From Azoarcus sp. (lineage in GTDB: Bacteria > Pseudomonadota > Gammaproteobacteria > Burkholderiales > Rhodocyclaceae), in the NCBI GenBank assembly GCA_031274995.1, contig JAISPJ010000087.1, positions 16,424 through 80,423 on the forward strand: 64,000 nt of DNA, written 5' to 3'. The notes below the pieces were generated by a model. That model searched no databases and was not told the origin of the DNA. It worked only from the letters and a program-made list of their open reading frames with translations. The translations under genes were made by a program, and so were the position numbers. Below are positions 41,636 through 52,264 of the stretch, piece after piece; the stretch's first letter is position 1, and the number at the start of each line of letters is the position of its first letter.

Positions 41636-42314
41636 TGCCGCTTTGCATTCTTTCTGCGGTTTCACCCGATTTTTTGGAACCGGAACCGGAGGAGGTCATT
41701 TCGAGGTAGCGCCGACGGTCGGTATCGAAACGCTGGCGCAAACCGTCGCGTTCGTTGATTTTTCTTTCAATTGACGCGCGCGCACGTGTCAATTCCTCGT
41801 CGGCGTAATTCATTGCTCTTTTAAGATCGTTCGGAACCGGTTTATTCTCCGTTGCCTTCACCTCGTCATCGAGGTTTTTGCGCCGCGTGGCAAGCCTTTC
41901 TTCCTCAAGACGCAACTCATCGATGGCTTTGTCGAGTTCGGCAATTTCGTGGTCACGGCGTTGATCGAGAGTCTCCAGAGAAGGGTATCTCTCCAGCAGC
42001 GCGTCGTCTTGCCGCTTTTGCCTGACAGCTTCCTTGCGCGCCTCCTCCTGTCGGCGCGCCAGCTCCTTGCGGCGGGCGCTCTCATCAGCCGTGGGCTGCG
42101 CTTCCTCCCGGTAGACGACAACGCCATTTATCTTTTGGGTCCAGGCGCGGCCATAGCATTCCTTCGGCAAGGTATCGCCAAACACCGGGTGACCGTTGAT
42201 CTCGCAACTGAACACTTTTACCACTCCGCCATTGCCATGCTGCCCTGCGGCAGAAAAGGGCACGAGCGCCGATGCAACAGCAACGACCCTGATATAATTA
42301 CCGTATCGCATCAT
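41625..42314 (-). CDS. DUF4124-like secreted coiled-coil protein
   Basis: A 229-residue periplasmic or envelope protein, function unknown. From MMRYGNYIRVVAVASALVPF the signal peptide ends at about AAG. A short N-terminal domain, VVKVFSCEINGHPVFGDTLP, resembles DUF4124. Residues about 75-200 are charged and predicted coiled coil, with many Arg/Glu repeats. The start at 42314 overlaps the pyrE end by 17 nt; a longer in-frame reading would lie within pyrE in another frame. Family members often accompany envelope genes, but this context gives no function. Confidence 0.72.
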   Translation of the reverse strand: MMRYGNYIRVVAVASALVPFSAAGQHGNGGVVKVFSCEINGHPVFGDTLPKECYGRAWTQKINGVVVYREEAQPTADESARRKELARRQEEARKEAVRQKRQDDALLERYPSLETLDQRRDHEIAELDKAIDELRLEEERLATRRKNLDDEVKATENKPVPNDLKRAMNYADEELTRARASIERKINERDGLRQRFDTDRRRYLEMTSSGSGSKKSGETAERMQSGNDE

Positions 42315-42948
42315 GCGTTCCATAAACATCCCGATAGGCCTGAACAGCCGCAAAATTAGCCTCCAGCTCCGGCGTATCGGCCAGATAGGCGACCAGATCC
42401 GTGAGTGTCGCCACTGGCACGACCGGAACACCGTAAGCGTCTTCCACTTCCCGTACCGCCGAAACTTCTCCCTGACCACGTTCCATGCGATCCAACGCAA
42501 TGACCAACCCCGCCAGTTCGGCGCCGTGGGCGCGGATGATGCCGACGGACTCCCGCGCCGAAGTGCCTGCCGAAATCACGTCGTCGAGAACCAGCACCCG
42601 TCCGTTAAGCGGTGCGCCGATCAACATCCCTCCCTCGCCGTGATCCTTGGCTTCCTTGCGGTTAAAGGCGAACGGCACGTTCATCCCCTTTCCGGACAAG
42701 CGCATCGCCGTGCCGGCCACCAACGGGATACCCTTGTAGGCTGGGCCGAAAAGCATGTCAAACGCTATGCCGGAGCCAAGAATCGCCTGAGCATAGAATC
42801 CGCACAGGTCATTGAACGATCCTCCATCGTCAAACAGGCCCGCGTTGAAAAAATAAGGCGAAACACGACCCGCCTTGGTCACGAACGTGCCGAAGCGTAA
42901 CACGCCCTTGCGGCAGGAAAGCTCTATGAAATCACGGCTAAAGGTCAT
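42298..42948 (-). CDS. pyrE: Orotate phosphoribosyltransferase
   Basis: Joins orotate to PRPP, giving OMP in pyrimidine synthesis. It is 216 residues: FGTFVTKAGRVSPYFFNAGL, the ribose-phosphate block FNRKEAKDHGEGG and the PRPP site VLVLDDVISAGTSARES are all present. It heads the pyrE-DUF4124-sir2 unit and is divergent from aroG. Confidence 0.97.
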   Translation of the reverse strand: MTFSRDFIELSCRKGVLRFGTFVTKAGRVSPYFFNAGLFDDGGSFNDLCGFYAQAILGSGIAFDMLFGPAYKGIPLVAGTAMRLSGKGMNVPFAFNRKEAKDHGEGGMLIGAPLNGRVLVLDDVISAGTSARESVGIIRAHGAELAGLVIALDRMERGQGEVSAVREVEDAYGVPVVPVATLTDLVAYLADTPELEANFAAVQAYRDVYGTHDAIR

Positions 42949-43122
42949 ATCTGTTTTTGTTCTGGCATAGCATATGCGCTATATCGGCTCAAATCGGTTC
43001 TGTCTCAAGGAACAACGCGACAGATATCGTACTCGATCTTTCAAGAGTCATCTTCAAGAGTATTAAGAGTACAATTTTGCGCCCCCAGTACAGAATCAGA
43101 ATCGTCTCCGACGGAGCGAACG

Positions 43123-44199
43123 ATGCCTACCGCCCAAATCGAAAACCTCAATATTCTTTCCATCGACCACATGCCTTCACCGGAAGAGATCAAGGTGCGC
43201 GTGATGCTGGACGACGACGCGGCGGCCACGGTCATTGCGGGGCGTCAGGCATTCATCGACATCCTCGAGCGCCGTGATCCCCGGCTTTTCGTCATCGTTG
43301 GCCCCTGTTCCATCCACGATCCCGAGGCCGGGCTGGATTACGCCCGGTTGCTGCGCGCGCTTGCCGATGAAGTGGCGGGTACGTTGATGCTGGCGATGCG
43401 CGTGTATTTCGAGAAGCCGCGCACTTCCACCGGCTGGAAGGGCTACATCAACGACCCTTGCATGGACGACTCCTTTCGGATCGATCTGGGCATGGAAAAG
43501 GCCCGTCATTTCCTGCGCGAAGTCTCGCGCATCGGCCTGCCCATCGCTACCGAGGCGCTCGACCCCATCGCTCCCCAGTACTATGGCGATCTCATCTCTT
43601 GGGCGGCCATCGGGGCGCGCACTTCCGAATCGCAAACCCACCGCGAAATGGCCTCCGGGCTTTCGACGCCGGTCGGCTTCAAGAACACCACCGACGGCGA
43701 TGTCGCGGCCGCCATCAACGCCATTCTCTCGGCGGCCAATCCGCACAGTTTCCTTGGCCTCAACATCCAGGGGCAATCCGCCATCGTGCGTACACGCGGC
43801 AACCGTTATGGCCACATCGTGCTGCGCGGCGGGGAACGGCCCAACTATGATTCCGTATCCGTCTCATGTACCGAACAGGCGCTTGCCAAGGCCGGATTGC
43901 CCAATAATATCGTCATCGACTGTTCGCACGGCAATTCCTGGAAGCGCCCCGAAATGCAGCCTCTGGTGATGAAGGATGTCATCAATCAGATTCGTGACGG
44001 CAACCGCTCCATCATCGGCCTGATGATCGAAAGCAACCTCGTGGCCGGCAGCCAATCCATCCCCGCCGACCTTTCGCAGCTCAAATACGGCTGTTCGGTT
44101 ACGGATGCCTGTGTCGGTTGGGAAACCACCGTCGAGATGATCCGTTCCGCCGATTCGTTATTGCGCGAAACACTGGGGAAACGGGGTGCGCCCGAATGA
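43123..44199 (+). CDS. aroG: 3-Deoxy-7-phosphoheptulonate synthase, class I
   Basis: Condenses erythrose-4-phosphate with PEP, the entry to aromatic amino acid synthesis. It is 358 residues and of the AroG/F/H type: VIVGPCSIHDPEAGLDYA, RVYFEKPRTSTGWKGYINDP, ARTSESQTHREMASGLSTPV, and CSHGNSWKRPEMQ with LMIESNLVAGSQ near the end. Which amino acid feeds back cannot be told by eye; aroG is the generic choice. The ATG overlap with serB implies coupled translation. Confidence 0.95.
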   Translation: MPTAQIENLNILSIDHMPSPEEIKVRVMLDDDAAATVIAGRQAFIDILERRDPRLFVIVGPCSIHDPEAGLDYARLLRALADEVAGTLMLAMRVYFEKPRTSTGWKGYINDPCMDDSFRIDLGMEKARHFLREVSRIGLPIATEALDPIAPQYYGDLISWAAIGARTSESQTHREMASGLSTPVGFKNTTDGDVAAAINAILSAANPHSFLGLNIQGQSAIVRTRGNRYGHIVLRGGERPNYDSVSVSCTEQALAKAGLPNNIVIDCSHGNSWKRPEMQPLVMKDVINQIRDGNRSIIGLMIESNLVAGSQSIPADLSQLKYGCSVTDACVGWETTVEMIRSADSLLRETLGKRGAPE

Positions 44200-45035
44200 A
44201 CCTGGTCGTCCAGGGCAACACGCTGGACTCCTCCACGCTCCAGTCCCTGTCCAGACTTGCCGGTGCAAAGGACATTGAAATCATTGATGCCGGTGCCTGC
44301 CGTTTCGATGTAAAAAACCGCGAACGCATCGCTGCCGAATTTGCCCGATTCTGCGCCAATGCCGCGCTCGACTGGGCTTGGGTTCCCAAGGGACGGCGTC
44401 TGGGCGATTTCGGCCTCTTCATCACTGACATGGATTCCACCCTCATCAATATCGAGTGCATCGATGAAATCGCCGATATGCAGGGAGTCAAGGCAGAAGT
44501 CGCCGTCATTACCGAGTCGGCGATGCGCGGAGAAATCGATTTCCGCACCTCGCTGGAACGTCGCGTATTGTTGCTGGCCGGGCTGCATGAACAGGCTCTG
44601 GCCAGGGTTTACGCCAAGCGGTTGCGGCTCAACCCCGGAGCCGAAGCCCTTATGGCCAGCCTCAAGGCTGCCGGTGTGCGTACCGCGCTCGTCTCCGGCG
44701 GTTTCGCCTATTTTACCGATCACATGCGGCGGGAACTCGGTTTCGACTACGCCTGGGCCAATGAACTGGAAGCCGTCGATGGCCGCCTCACCGGGCGCAT
44801 GGTCGGCCCCGTGATCGATGCCCAGGCCAAGGCCGACTGCCTCACCGCCACCCGCGATGCCCTCGGCCTTGCGCCGGAACAGGTTCTTTGCTGCGGCGAC
44901 GGGGCCAACGACATCCCCATGTTCCGCGCTGCCGGCTTCGGCGTTGCCTATCGTCCCAAACCCGCGTTGCGTGAAGTCGCCGACTGCTGCCTCGATTACA
45001 TCGGGCTTGATGGCATTGCGCGGTTGTTTGCCTGA
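44196..45035 (+). CDS. serB: Phosphoserine phosphatase
   Basis: Last step of serine synthesis, a HAD-type phosphatase. Start MNLVVQGNTLDSST at 44196 overlaps the aroG stop (ATGA) and gives 279 residues. The nucleophile loop FITDMDSTLINIECIDEIAD, the motif-2 VSGGFAYFTDH, and motif-3/4 CCGDGANDIPMFRAAGFGVA are intact. The N-terminal 70 residues are an ACT-like extension. The adjacent tail gap leads to the rfb cluster. Confidence 0.95.
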   Translation: MNLVVQGNTLDSSTLQSLSRLAGAKDIEIIDAGACRFDVKNRERIAAEFARFCANAALDWAWVPKGRRLGDFGLFITDMDSTLINIECIDEIADMQGVKAEVAVITESAMRGEIDFRTSLERRVLLLAGLHEQALARVYAKRLRLNPGAEALMASLKAAGVRTALVSGGFAYFTDHMRRELGFDYAWANELEAVDGRLTGRMVGPVIDAQAKADCLTATRDALGLAPEQVLCCGDGANDIPMFRAAGFGVAYRPKPALREVADCCLDYIGLDGIARLFA

Positions 45036-45176
45036 CTGAAGAACAGGTCAGGGAGCCACAAGATGAGTCGGCGCGTGAGTTTTGTTTTGGGATTTTGATT
45101 TTCTTTTTAGCGCAGAATTGCCTAATGCGCTAACATCATCGCCCTTCTTTGCATTGGTTTGTGGCGGAGTGTTCCC

Positions 45177-46250
45177 ATGATTCTGGTAACAGGTGGCGCG
45201 GGCTTTATCGGCGGTAATTTTGTTCTTGACTGGCTTGCTGAAAAAGGTGAGCCGATCCTCAATCTGGATGCGCTGACCTACGCGGGCAATCTGGAGACGC
45301 TGGAGACGGTGATGGACGACCCGCGCCATGTGTTCGTGCAGGGCAACGTTTGCGACCGTAACCTGCTTGACGGGGTACTTGAAAAATATCGTCCCCGGGC
45401 GATTGTGCATTTCGCCGCCGAAAGCCACGTTGACCGTTCGATTCACGGGCCGGGCGAATTCATCCATACCAATATCGAAGGCACGTTTTCTCTGCTCGAG
45501 GCTGCGCGCGCTTACTGGAATACGATGAAAGGGGCCGAACGGGAAGCCTTCCGCTTTCTGCATGTGAGCACGGATGAGGTGTTTGGCTCCCTGCAGGCGG
45601 ACGACGCGCCGTTTACCGAGGAAAACCTGTATCAGCCCAACAGTCCGTATGCTGCAAGCAAGGCATCCTCGGATCATCTGGTGCGTGCCTGGTTCCATAC
45701 CTACGGCATGCCTGTGGTGACGACAAATTGCTCGAACAACTATGGCCCGTTCCAGTTTCCTGAAAAGTTGATTCCCCTTACCATCATCAATGCGTTTGGG
45801 GGAAAATCCCTGCCGGTGTACGGGGATGGCCTGAACGTGCGGGACTGGCTTTACGTGGGCGATCATTGCCGCGCGTTGCGTGCCGTGCTTGAGCAAGGGC
45901 GGTTGGGGGAAACCTACAATATCGGAGGCGGAAACGAAAGGACTAACATAGACATCGTGCGCACGGTCTGCAATCTGCTCGATGAACTTTGGCCCGATGA
46001 AGCGGCGGGCCGCCGTGACCGACTCATCGCCTTTGTTGCGGATCGTCCCGGGCATGACCGGCGCTACGCGATCGATGCGAGAAAAATCGAACGGGAGCTT
46101 GGCTGGCGCCCGGAAGAGACTTTCGAGAGCGGCCTGCGCAAGACGGTGCAATGGTATCTTGCACACCCTCGCTGGGTGGCTGACGTGCAGAGCGGGGCTT
46201 ATCGTAACTGGCTGGCTGTGCAGTATGGCATGAAGGATAGTGTGGCGTGA
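45177..46250 (+). CDS. rfbB: dTDP-glucose 4,6-dehydratase
   Basis: Second step of dTDP-L-rhamnose synthesis. The ATG at 45177 ([19 protein letters not shown]) gives 357 residues; GGAG lies upstream. The NAD site [36 protein letters not shown] and catalytic YxxxK are present. First of the rfbBDAC genes, all on the plus strand. The rhamnose could go to LPS, O-antigen or exopolysaccharide. Confidence 0.96.
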   Translation: MILVTGGAGFIGGNFVLDWLAEKGEPILNLDALTYAGNLETLETVMDDPRHVFVQGNVCDRNLLDGVLEKYRPRAIVHFAAESHVDRSIHGPGEFIHTNIEGTFSLLEAARAYWNTMKGAEREAFRFLHVSTDEVFGSLQADDAPFTEENLYQPNSPYAASKASSDHLVRAWFHTYGMPVVTTNCSNNYGPFQFPEKLIPLTIINAFGGKSLPVYGDGLNVRDWLYVGDHCRALRAVLEQGRLGETYNIGGGNERTNIDIVRTVCNLLDELWPDEAAGRRDRLIAFVADRPGHDRRYAIDARKIERELGWRPEETFESGLRKTVQWYLAHPRWVADVQSGAYRNWLAVQYGMKDSVA

Positions 46251-46367
46251 TGTGATGAATAAAATGAATAAAGATTGGAACAGGGGGACTTTTTACTTGG
46301 AACTTTTTATTTGGTTGAGAGACGACGATAGAACTATCGTGATCAGGCAAGTATTAGTGAGAGGAAC

Positions 46368-47276
46368 ATGAAAATTCTGCTTTTTGGCAGAACCGGACAG
46401 GTTAGCTGGGAACTGTTGCGCTCGCTCGCGCCGCTTGGCGAGGTGGTTGCGCTAGATCGTGGGGGAAGAGACGGGCTTGTCGGCAACATGGCCGATGAGG
46501 CGGGTTTGCGGGCTACAGTGGCGGCGGTATCGCCCGACCTGATCGTCAATGCTGCTGCATATACTGATTTTGACCGTGCTGAAAGCGAGCCGGATATTGC
46601 GTATCTCGTGAACGCGACTGCGCCGAGAGTGCTTGCCGAGGAAGCTGCCGCGCGCGGCATCTGGCTTGTGCATTACTCGACTGATTACGTGTTTGACGGT
46701 AGCGGAAATCGCCCGTGGCGCGAAGATGATCGACCCGTCCCGCTCTCTGTCTATGGCAAGACCAAACTTGCCGGTGACGAGGCAGTTATGGCGAGCGGTT
46801 GCCGTCATCTGATTTTGCGTATTTCGTGGGTCTATTCCGCACGCGGCGACAATTTCGTGCGCACCATGCTGCAATTGGCGGTTGAACGTGAGCGTTTGAC
46901 GGTGGTCAGCGATCAGATTGGTGCGCCGACCGGAGCGGATCTGATTGCTGATGTGACGGCTCATCTTGTCCGTAGTGTCATGGCCGACCCTGTGGCGCAT
47001 CCTGCGGGCCTGTATCACCTTGCTGCGGCGGGGGAGACGAATTGGCACGCCTACGCCAGCCTTATTATCAATAAGGCCCGCAGCCGGGGTGTGGTGCTCA
47101 AGGTGAAGGAAATCGTACCGATTCGCTCAGTCGATTGGCCATCGGCTGCTGTACGTCCCCTGAATTCGCGCCTTGATACCACGCGGTTGCATACGGTTTT
47201 CGGACTCCGTTTACCTTATTGGCAATTCGGAGTGACGCGGCTGCTGGAACAGATTCTGGATTCCGTATTATCATAA
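46368..47276 (+). CDS. rfbD: dTDP-4-dehydrorhamnose reductase
   Basis: Final NADPH-dependent step to dTDP-L-rhamnose. At 302 residues: [60 protein letters not shown] and [19 protein letters not shown] replaces the commoner GxxGQLG. The 117-bp gap behind rfbB is AT-rich with a small hairpin (CGATAGAACTATCG). Confidence 0.95.
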   Translation: MKILLFGRTGQVSWELLRSLAPLGEVVALDRGGRDGLVGNMADEAGLRATVAAVSPDLIVNAAAYTDFDRAESEPDIAYLVNATAPRVLAEEAAARGIWLVHYSTDYVFDGSGNRPWREDDRPVPLSVYGKTKLAGDEAVMASGCRHLILRISWVYSARGDNFVRTMLQLAVERERLTVVSDQIGAPTGADLIADVTAHLVRSVMADPVAHPAGLYHLAAAGETNWHAYASLIINKARSRGVVLKVKEIVPIRSVDWPSAAVRPLNSRLDTTRLHTVFGLRLPYWQFGVTRLLEQILDSVLS

Positions 47277-47280
47277 AAAG

Positions 47281-48165
47281 ATGAAAACGCGCAAAGGCAT
47301 CCTCCTCGCGGGCGGTTCCGGTACTCGTCTGCATCCGGCCACGTTGGCCGTATCCAAGCAACTCCTGCCGGTCTATGACAAGCCGATGGTTTATTACCCG
47401 CTCTCGACGCTGTTGCTCGCGGGTATTCGGGATATCCTCGTAATCTCCACGCCGCAGGACACTCCGCGTTTCGAACAGTTGCTCGGCGGCGGCGGGCAGT
47501 GGGGGGTGAATATTTCCTACGCGGTACAACCGAGCCCGGACGGGCTGGCGCAGGCTTTTATTATCGGCAGGAACTTTGTCGGCGGTGCGCCGTCCGCGCT
47601 GGTGCTGGGCGACAATCTTTTTTACGGCCACGACCTGGCCTGTAGTCTGACCCAGGCCAACGCACGGCCATCCGGCGCAACGGTGTTCGCGTACCCGGTC
47701 AACGACCCTGAACGCTATGGCGTGGTCGAGTTCGATTCTGCCGGTCGTGCTGTGAGTCTGGAAGAAAAACCGGCCTGCCCCAGGAGCCGTTACGCGGTGA
47801 CGGGGCTTTATTTCTATGATGACCAAGTGGCCGACATCGCCGCCGGGTTGAGGCCCAGCGCGCGCGGGGAACTGGAAATCACCGATGTCAACTCGCAATA
47901 CCTGGCTCGAGGGGCGCTCGATGTGCAGGTCATGGGACGCGGCCATGCCTGGCTCGACACAGGAACCCATGAGAGCTTGCTGGAAGCGGGGCTTTTCATT
48001 CAGACCATTGAAAAGCGCCAGGGACTCAAGGTGGCCTGTCTCGAAGAGATTGCCTGGCGGGCAGGCTGGATCGACGATGAGGCGCTCATGCGCCTGGCGG
48101 TTCCGTTGGCAAAGAACGACTATGGCCGTTACCTGCGACGTTTGCTTGAAGACCGGGTATTCTGA
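47281..48165 (+). CDS. rfbA: Glucose-1-phosphate thymidylyltransferase
   Basis: First step of the rhamnose pathway. At 294 residues it has the nucleotide-binding [20 protein letters not shown], the catalytic [32 protein letters not shown] and the C-terminal [16 protein letters not shown]. Four bp behind rfbD. The stop codon overlaps the rfbC start by one base. Confidence 0.97.
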   Translation: MKTRKGILLAGGSGTRLHPATLAVSKQLLPVYDKPMVYYPLSTLLLAGIRDILVISTPQDTPRFEQLLGGGGQWGVNISYAVQPSPDGLAQAFIIGRNFVGGAPSALVLGDNLFYGHDLACSLTQANARPSGATVFAYPVNDPERYGVVEFDSAGRAVSLEEKPACPRSRYAVTGLYFYDDQVADIAAGLRPSARGELEITDVNSQYLARGALDVQVMGRGHAWLDTGTHESLLEAGLFIQTIEKRQGLKVACLEEIAWRAGWIDDEALMRLAVPLAKNDYGRYLRRLLEDRVF

Positions 48166-48722
48166 TGAATGTCATCTCCACCGCGCTGCCTGGCGCGTTG
48201 ATTCTTGAGCCGAAAGTGTTTGGCGACGCGCGCGGGTTTTTCCTTGAAAGCTACAACGCGCGTGTGTTCCACGAAGCCACCGGGGTCGGTCCCGTTTTCG
48301 TGCAAGACAACCATTCGCGCTCGGCACGTGGCGTGTTGCGGGGGTTGCACTATCAAGTCCGGCAAACACAAGGCAAACTGGTCAGGGTAACGCACGGGCG
48401 GGTGTTCGATGTGGCGGTGGATATACGCAGAGGCTCCCCGCATTTTGGACAATGGGTCGGGGTCGAATTGAGCGAGGACGCACCGAATCGCATGTTCTGG
48501 ATCCCGCCAGGTTTTGCGCATGCGTTTGTTGTCCTGAGCGAAAGCGCCGATTTCATGTACAAGGCCACTGATTACTATGCGCCGGAACATGAGCGGAGCA
48601 TTCTCTGGAACGATCCTGACATCGGCATCGAATGGCCGCTGGAGGGGGTGGGCGAGCCTTTGTTGTCCGAAAAAGACCGGGCGGGGCTGCGGCTGAAAGA
48701 TGCCGAACTCTGCAATCTGTGA
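48165..48722 (+). CDS. rfbC: dTDP-4-dehydrorhamnose 3,5-epimerase
   Basis: Converts the 4-keto sugar to its L-lyxo epimer. It is 185 residues, a cupin: ALILEPKVFGDARGFFLESY, QDNHSRSARGVLRGLHYQVR with the catalytic His, and WIPPGFAHAFVVLSESADFM. It completes the four-gene dTDP-rhamnose set. The following gene is convergent. Confidence 0.96.
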   Translation: MNVISTALPGALILEPKVFGDARGFFLESYNARVFHEATGVGPVFVQDNHSRSARGVLRGLHYQVRQTQGKLVRVTHGRVFDVAVDIRRGSPHFGQWVGVELSEDAPNRMFWIPPGFAHAFVVLSESADFMYKATDYYAPEHERSILWNDPDIGIEWPLEGVGEPLLSEKDRAGLRLKDAELCNL

Positions 48723-48776
48723 GATTCGTGTTTGCTTCCGGTCCAACCGGCTATCTACACAAACTCCCCGGAACGC

Positions 48777-49544
48777 TCAGTCCGCTTTTTCGTCATCCTC
48801 TTCCTGCTCCTGTTCACCATCCCGAAAATGGTGAGGGAACAGGCGGGTCATTTCATTTTCAATCCATTCCTTTGAACGGCGGTTGATTTCTTCGGCCTTG
48901 ATGCCTTTGACTTCGATTGAGGGGCCGATGCTGACGACGATTTCGCCCGGATATTTCAGGAATGCTTGTCGCCGCCAGAATTCGCCCGCATTGTGCGCCA
49001 CGGGAACGGCCGCTACTCCGGCGCGTTTGGCGAGGAAAGCGCCGCCAGGGCGGTAACGCCCGCGCACGCCCGGTGCGACTCTCGTGCCTTCCGGGAATAC
49101 CGCTACCCATAATCCTTCTTTCAGGCGCTCACGGCCCTGTTCGACGACTTGTGAAAGCGCATCCTTGCCCGCGCTGCGGTCGATGGCAATGGAACGGATG
49201 CTGGCCAGGCCCCAACCCAGGAAAGGAATCCAAAGCAGTTCGCGTTTGAGGATGAAGGCGAGCGGCGGGAAAATGGCTTGCAGGCCGAAAGTTTCCCAGG
49301 CCGACTGGTGCTTGGAGATGATGACCGCCGGCCCGGCGGGGATATTTTCCTGCCCGATCACGCGCAACCGAATACCGAGGATATGGTGGGTAAGCCACAT
49401 CATCACGGGAGCCCATCCCGTCACCCAACGGTGGCGGGTCAGCGGCTTTGCGCCGACGCAAAAGCCCAGCATGCCCAACGAACCGAAGTAGATCGTCGCC
49501 AGGGATGAGAGCACCAGGAAAACAGTGGAACGGACGAAGACCAT
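48777..49544 (-). CDS. plsC: 1-Acyl-sn-glycerol-3-phosphate acyltransferase
   Basis: Membrane acyltransferase that forms phosphatidic acid. It is 255 residues with an N-terminal hydrophobic segment (FLVLSSLATIYFGSLGMLGF). The catalytic motif reads KHQSAWET, giving HX4E rather than the textbook HX4D, and the substrate block is AVFPEGTRVAPG. The C-terminus is an acidic tail. It ends the glyQ-glyS-gmhB-plsC order, normal for betaproteobacteria. PlsC-like acyltransferases differ in substrate, so the exact acceptor is inferred. Confidence 0.88.
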   Translation of the reverse strand: MVFVRSTVFLVLSSLATIYFGSLGMLGFCVGAKPLTRHRWVTGWAPVMMWLTHHILGIRLRVIGQENIPAGPAVIISKHQSAWETFGLQAIFPPLAFILKRELLWIPFLGWGLASIRSIAIDRSAGKDALSQVVEQGRERLKEGLWVAVFPEGTRVAPGVRGRYRPGGAFLAKRAGVAAVPVAHNAGEFWRRQAFLKYPGEIVVSIGPSIEVKGIKAEEINRRSKEWIENEMTRLFPHHFRDGEQEQEEDDEKAD

Positions 49545-49563
49545 GAAGGTTCCCGCTGTTTCT

Positions 49564-50097
49564 TCAGGCAGTCAGTTTGGCGGCCACGGCGGCAAGATCG
49601 TCAAAGATCACGGTCTGAGGCGGTAATTGCGGGTCTTTGCGCGTTTTCGTGCCTTTGCCGGTCAGCACCAGACAGGGCAAACCGCCCACCGCCACGGCTG
49701 CTTGCATGTCACGCAGGCTGTCACCTACTACCGGCACGCCGGTCAGGCTGACGTTGAAGCGTTGGCTGATCTCGATGAGCAGGCCCGGCTTGGGTTTGCG
49801 GCAGTTGCAGGTGGAATCCGCCGAATGCGGGCAAAAAAAGATGGCATCGAGCCGCCCGCCTACTTGGGCGAGGCTTTTCACCATCTTGTCGTGAATGGCG
49901 TTGAGCGTGTCCATGTCGAAGAGGCCGCGGCCAACCCCGGACTGGTTGGAGGCCATCACGACCCGCCAGCCCCAACGGTTGAGGAGCGCGATGGCCTCCA
50001 GTGAACCGGGGATGGGGCGCCATTCGTCGGGCGATTTGATGAACTGTTCGGAGTCGTAGTTGATGACTCCATCGCGGTCGAGAATGATGAGGTTCAT
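49564..50097 (-). CDS. gmhB: D-glycero-beta-D-manno-heptose 1,7-bisphosphate 7-phosphatase
   Basis: HAD phosphatase of LPS heptose synthesis. At 177 residues: nucleophile loop LDRDGVINYD, VVMASNQSGVGRG, and a zinc loop CPHSADSTCNCRKPKPGLL with the diagnostic Cys/His set. It lies between glyS and plsC, the standard place. Confidence 0.95.
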   Translation of the reverse strand: MNLIILDRDGVINYDSEQFIKSPDEWRPIPGSLEAIALLNRWGWRVVMASNQSGVGRGLFDMDTLNAIHDKMVKSLAQVGGRLDAIFFCPHSADSTCNCRKPKPGLLIEISQRFNVSLTGVPVVGDSLRDMQAAVAVGGLPCLVLTGKGTKTRKDPQLPPQTVIFDDLAAVAAKLTA

Positions 50098-50119
50098 GGC
50101 GGAAACCTTTCCGTGATGT

Positions 50120-52264
50120 TCAGGCCGACAGCCGCGAGAGGTCGGCTACTTTGTTCATTGCGCCGTACAGCCGGTCGAGCAGTACCAGGCGATTGGCGCG
50201 CAGGGCCGAATTTTCGGCGTTGACCAGGACTTTATCGAAAAATTCATCGATGAGATCGCGCAGGGCCGCGAGCGTCTGAAGCGAACCGCTGTAATCGCCT
50301 TGTTTGAACTCCGCGTCCGCCTGCGGTACGAGCCGATTCAGTGCGTCGGACAATGCGATTTCGGCGGGTTCGGTCAACAGGGCAGGGTCGAGCCGCGCAT
50401 CTGCGGTTCCTGTGGCTTTTTTCAGGATATTGCTGACACGCTTGTTGGCAGCGGCAAGCACTTCGGCTTGGGGTAAGGCCAAAAATTTGCGCACGGCGGC
50501 AAGGCGCTTGGGAATGTCGGAGAGCAACTGCGGGCGTAGGCAGAGCACCGCGTCGACTTCGTGCGCGGTATAGCCTTGCTCGCGCAGATTGACAGCAAGG
50601 CGGTCGAAAATAAATTCCCTCAGCTTTGCGGTGCTCTCTTGCGCGGCGTTTTCGTCTTCCGTGAAAAGCCCTTCGAAATGAGCCGCAGCAAGCTCGAGCA
50701 GGTCGGGGAGAGATACGTCCAAACCGCTTTCCGTCAATATGCGGATGACACCAAGCGCGTGGCGGCGTAGCGCAAAGGGGTCTTTATCGCCCGTGGGCAT
50801 CTGTCCGATGCCGAACATGCCCGTGAGCGTTTCCATCTTGTCCGCCAATGCGACGACCATGCCGAGCTTGCCGCGTGGCAGGGTATCGCCCGCGAAACGC
50901 GGTTTGTAATGGTCTTCGATGGCATCGGCAACGTCTTCGGACAATCCGTCGCCCAAGGCGTAATAGCGCCCCATGATGCCTTGCAGTTCGGGAAATTCGC
51001 CTACCATGTCCGTGAGCAGGTCGGCTTTGGCAAACCGCGCGGCCTGTATGGACTTTTCTCTGGGGACGAACCCCTTCGGCAGTTTTTTAATGATGTCGCG
51101 GACAATGGCGGCTACCCGTTCGCCACGCTCGAACTGGCTGCCGAGTTTGTTGTGATAGACGATCTTCTTCAACGTCGGGACACGCGACGCCAGATTCTTT
51201 TTACGGTCTTGATCGAAGAAAAATTTGGCATCGGCCAATCGGGGACGTACCACGCGCTCGTTGCCGCTGATGATGGCAGAAGGGTCGGAGGGCGTGAGGT
51301 TGCTGACGATCAGGAAACGGTGGGTCAATTTTCCGGTGGCGTCCAGCAACGGGAAATATCTCTGGTTGGCCTTCATCGTCAGGATCAGGCATTCCTGCGG
51401 CACTTCCAGAAACTCCGGTTCGAATTGCCCGATCAGCACGTTGGGCCGCTCGACCAGCGCGGTCACTTCGTCGAGCAGCGCGTCGTCTTCCACCGGGCGC
51501 AGGCCGTCACCGGCCTTTGCGGCTGCCGCAACCAACTGGCGGGCGATTTCGGCGCGGCGCTCGGCGAAGGACGCAATGACCGCCCCCCTGTCGAGCAGGG
51601 TTCTGGCGTAATAGTCGGCGTGCTCGATGCTGATGGGATCAGGACTCCCCTCGAAGCGATGCCCGTGCGTCATCTTGCCGGAAGACAGGCCGAGCACGGA
51701 AACCGGCACGGGCAATGCGCCGTGCACGGCAACCAGCCCATGCGCGGGGCGCACGAAATTGACGCTTGTCCAGCCGTCCTTCAACTGATAGCTCATCACT
51801 TTCGGAATCGGCAACGCGGCCAGCGCGGCATCAAGCGCCCTTTGCAGCCCTTCGGCCAGCGTGGCGCCCTTGACGGTGCTGTCGTAGAACAGGGTCTCGG
51901 CCTTGCCGTCGTTCTCCCGGCGCAATTGTGGGGCAGCGGACGCATCCGTGCCCAGGCTGGCCAGTTTTTTCAGCAGCGCGGGCGTGGGCGTCCCCTCCGG
52001 GTCCAGCCCGACTGAGACCGGCATCAGTTTTTGCGATACCTGTTTGTCGGCGGCAACGGCAAGCACGCCGGTGATGTGTGCGGCCAATCGGCGCGGCGTG
52101 GCGTAAGCAGTCACGGCAGCGGTGTCCGCTGCCAGCCCGTCCCGCTTGAGGGAGGCGGCCAGCGTGGAAGCAAAGCTTTCGCCCAGGGATTCGAGCGCCT
52201 TGGGCGGAAGTTCTTCGACAAGGATTTCGACGAGCAGGTTTTGAGCAATCTTTTGGGCAATCAT
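50120..52264 (-). CDS. glyS: Glycyl-tRNA synthetase beta subunit
   Basis: Second subunit of the (alpha-beta)2 bacterial enzyme; binds tRNA. It is 714 residues with the opening [20 protein letters not shown] and the HD-like [23 protein letters not shown]. The anticodon-binding C-terminus follows. The start overlaps the glyQ stop by 4 nt. Confidence 0.96.
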   Translation of the reverse strand: MIAQKIAQNLLVEILVEELPPKALESLGESFASTLAASLKRDGLAADTAAVTAYATPRRLAAHITGVLAVAADKQVSQKLMPVSVGLDPEGTPTPALLKKLASLGTDASAAPQLRRENDGKAETLFYDSTVKGATLAEGLQRALDAALAALPIPKVMSYQLKDGWTSVNFVRPAHGLVAVHGALPVPVSVLGLSSGKMTHGHRFEGSPDPISIEHADYYARTLLDRGAVIASFAERRAEIARQLVAAAAKAGDGLRPVEDDALLDEVTALVERPNVLIGQFEPEFLEVPQECLILTMKANQRYFPLLDATGKLTHRFLIVSNLTPSDPSAIISGNERVVRPRLADAKFFFDQDRKKNLASRVPTLKKIVYHNKLGSQFERGERVAAIVRDIIKKLPKGFVPREKSIQAARFAKADLLTDMVGEFPELQGIMGRYYALGDGLSEDVADAIEDHYKPRFAGDTLPRGKLGMVVALADKMETLTGMFGIGQMPTGDKDPFALRRHALGVIRILTESGLDVSLPDLLELAAAHFEGLFTEDENAAQESTAKLREFIFDRLAVNLREQGYTAHEVDAVLCLRPQLLSDIPKRLAAVRKFLALPQAEVLAAANKRVSNILKKATGTADARLDPALLTEPAEIALSDALNRLVPQADAEFKQGDYSGSLQTLAALRDLIDEFFDKVLVNAENSALRANRLVLLDRLYGAMNKVADLSRLSA

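Noticed and set aside
45107..45133. TTAGCGC/GCGCTAA inverted repeat ahead of rfbB as a terminator
   Set aside because: The T-run precedes the stem instead of following it, and no minus-strand gene ends there.
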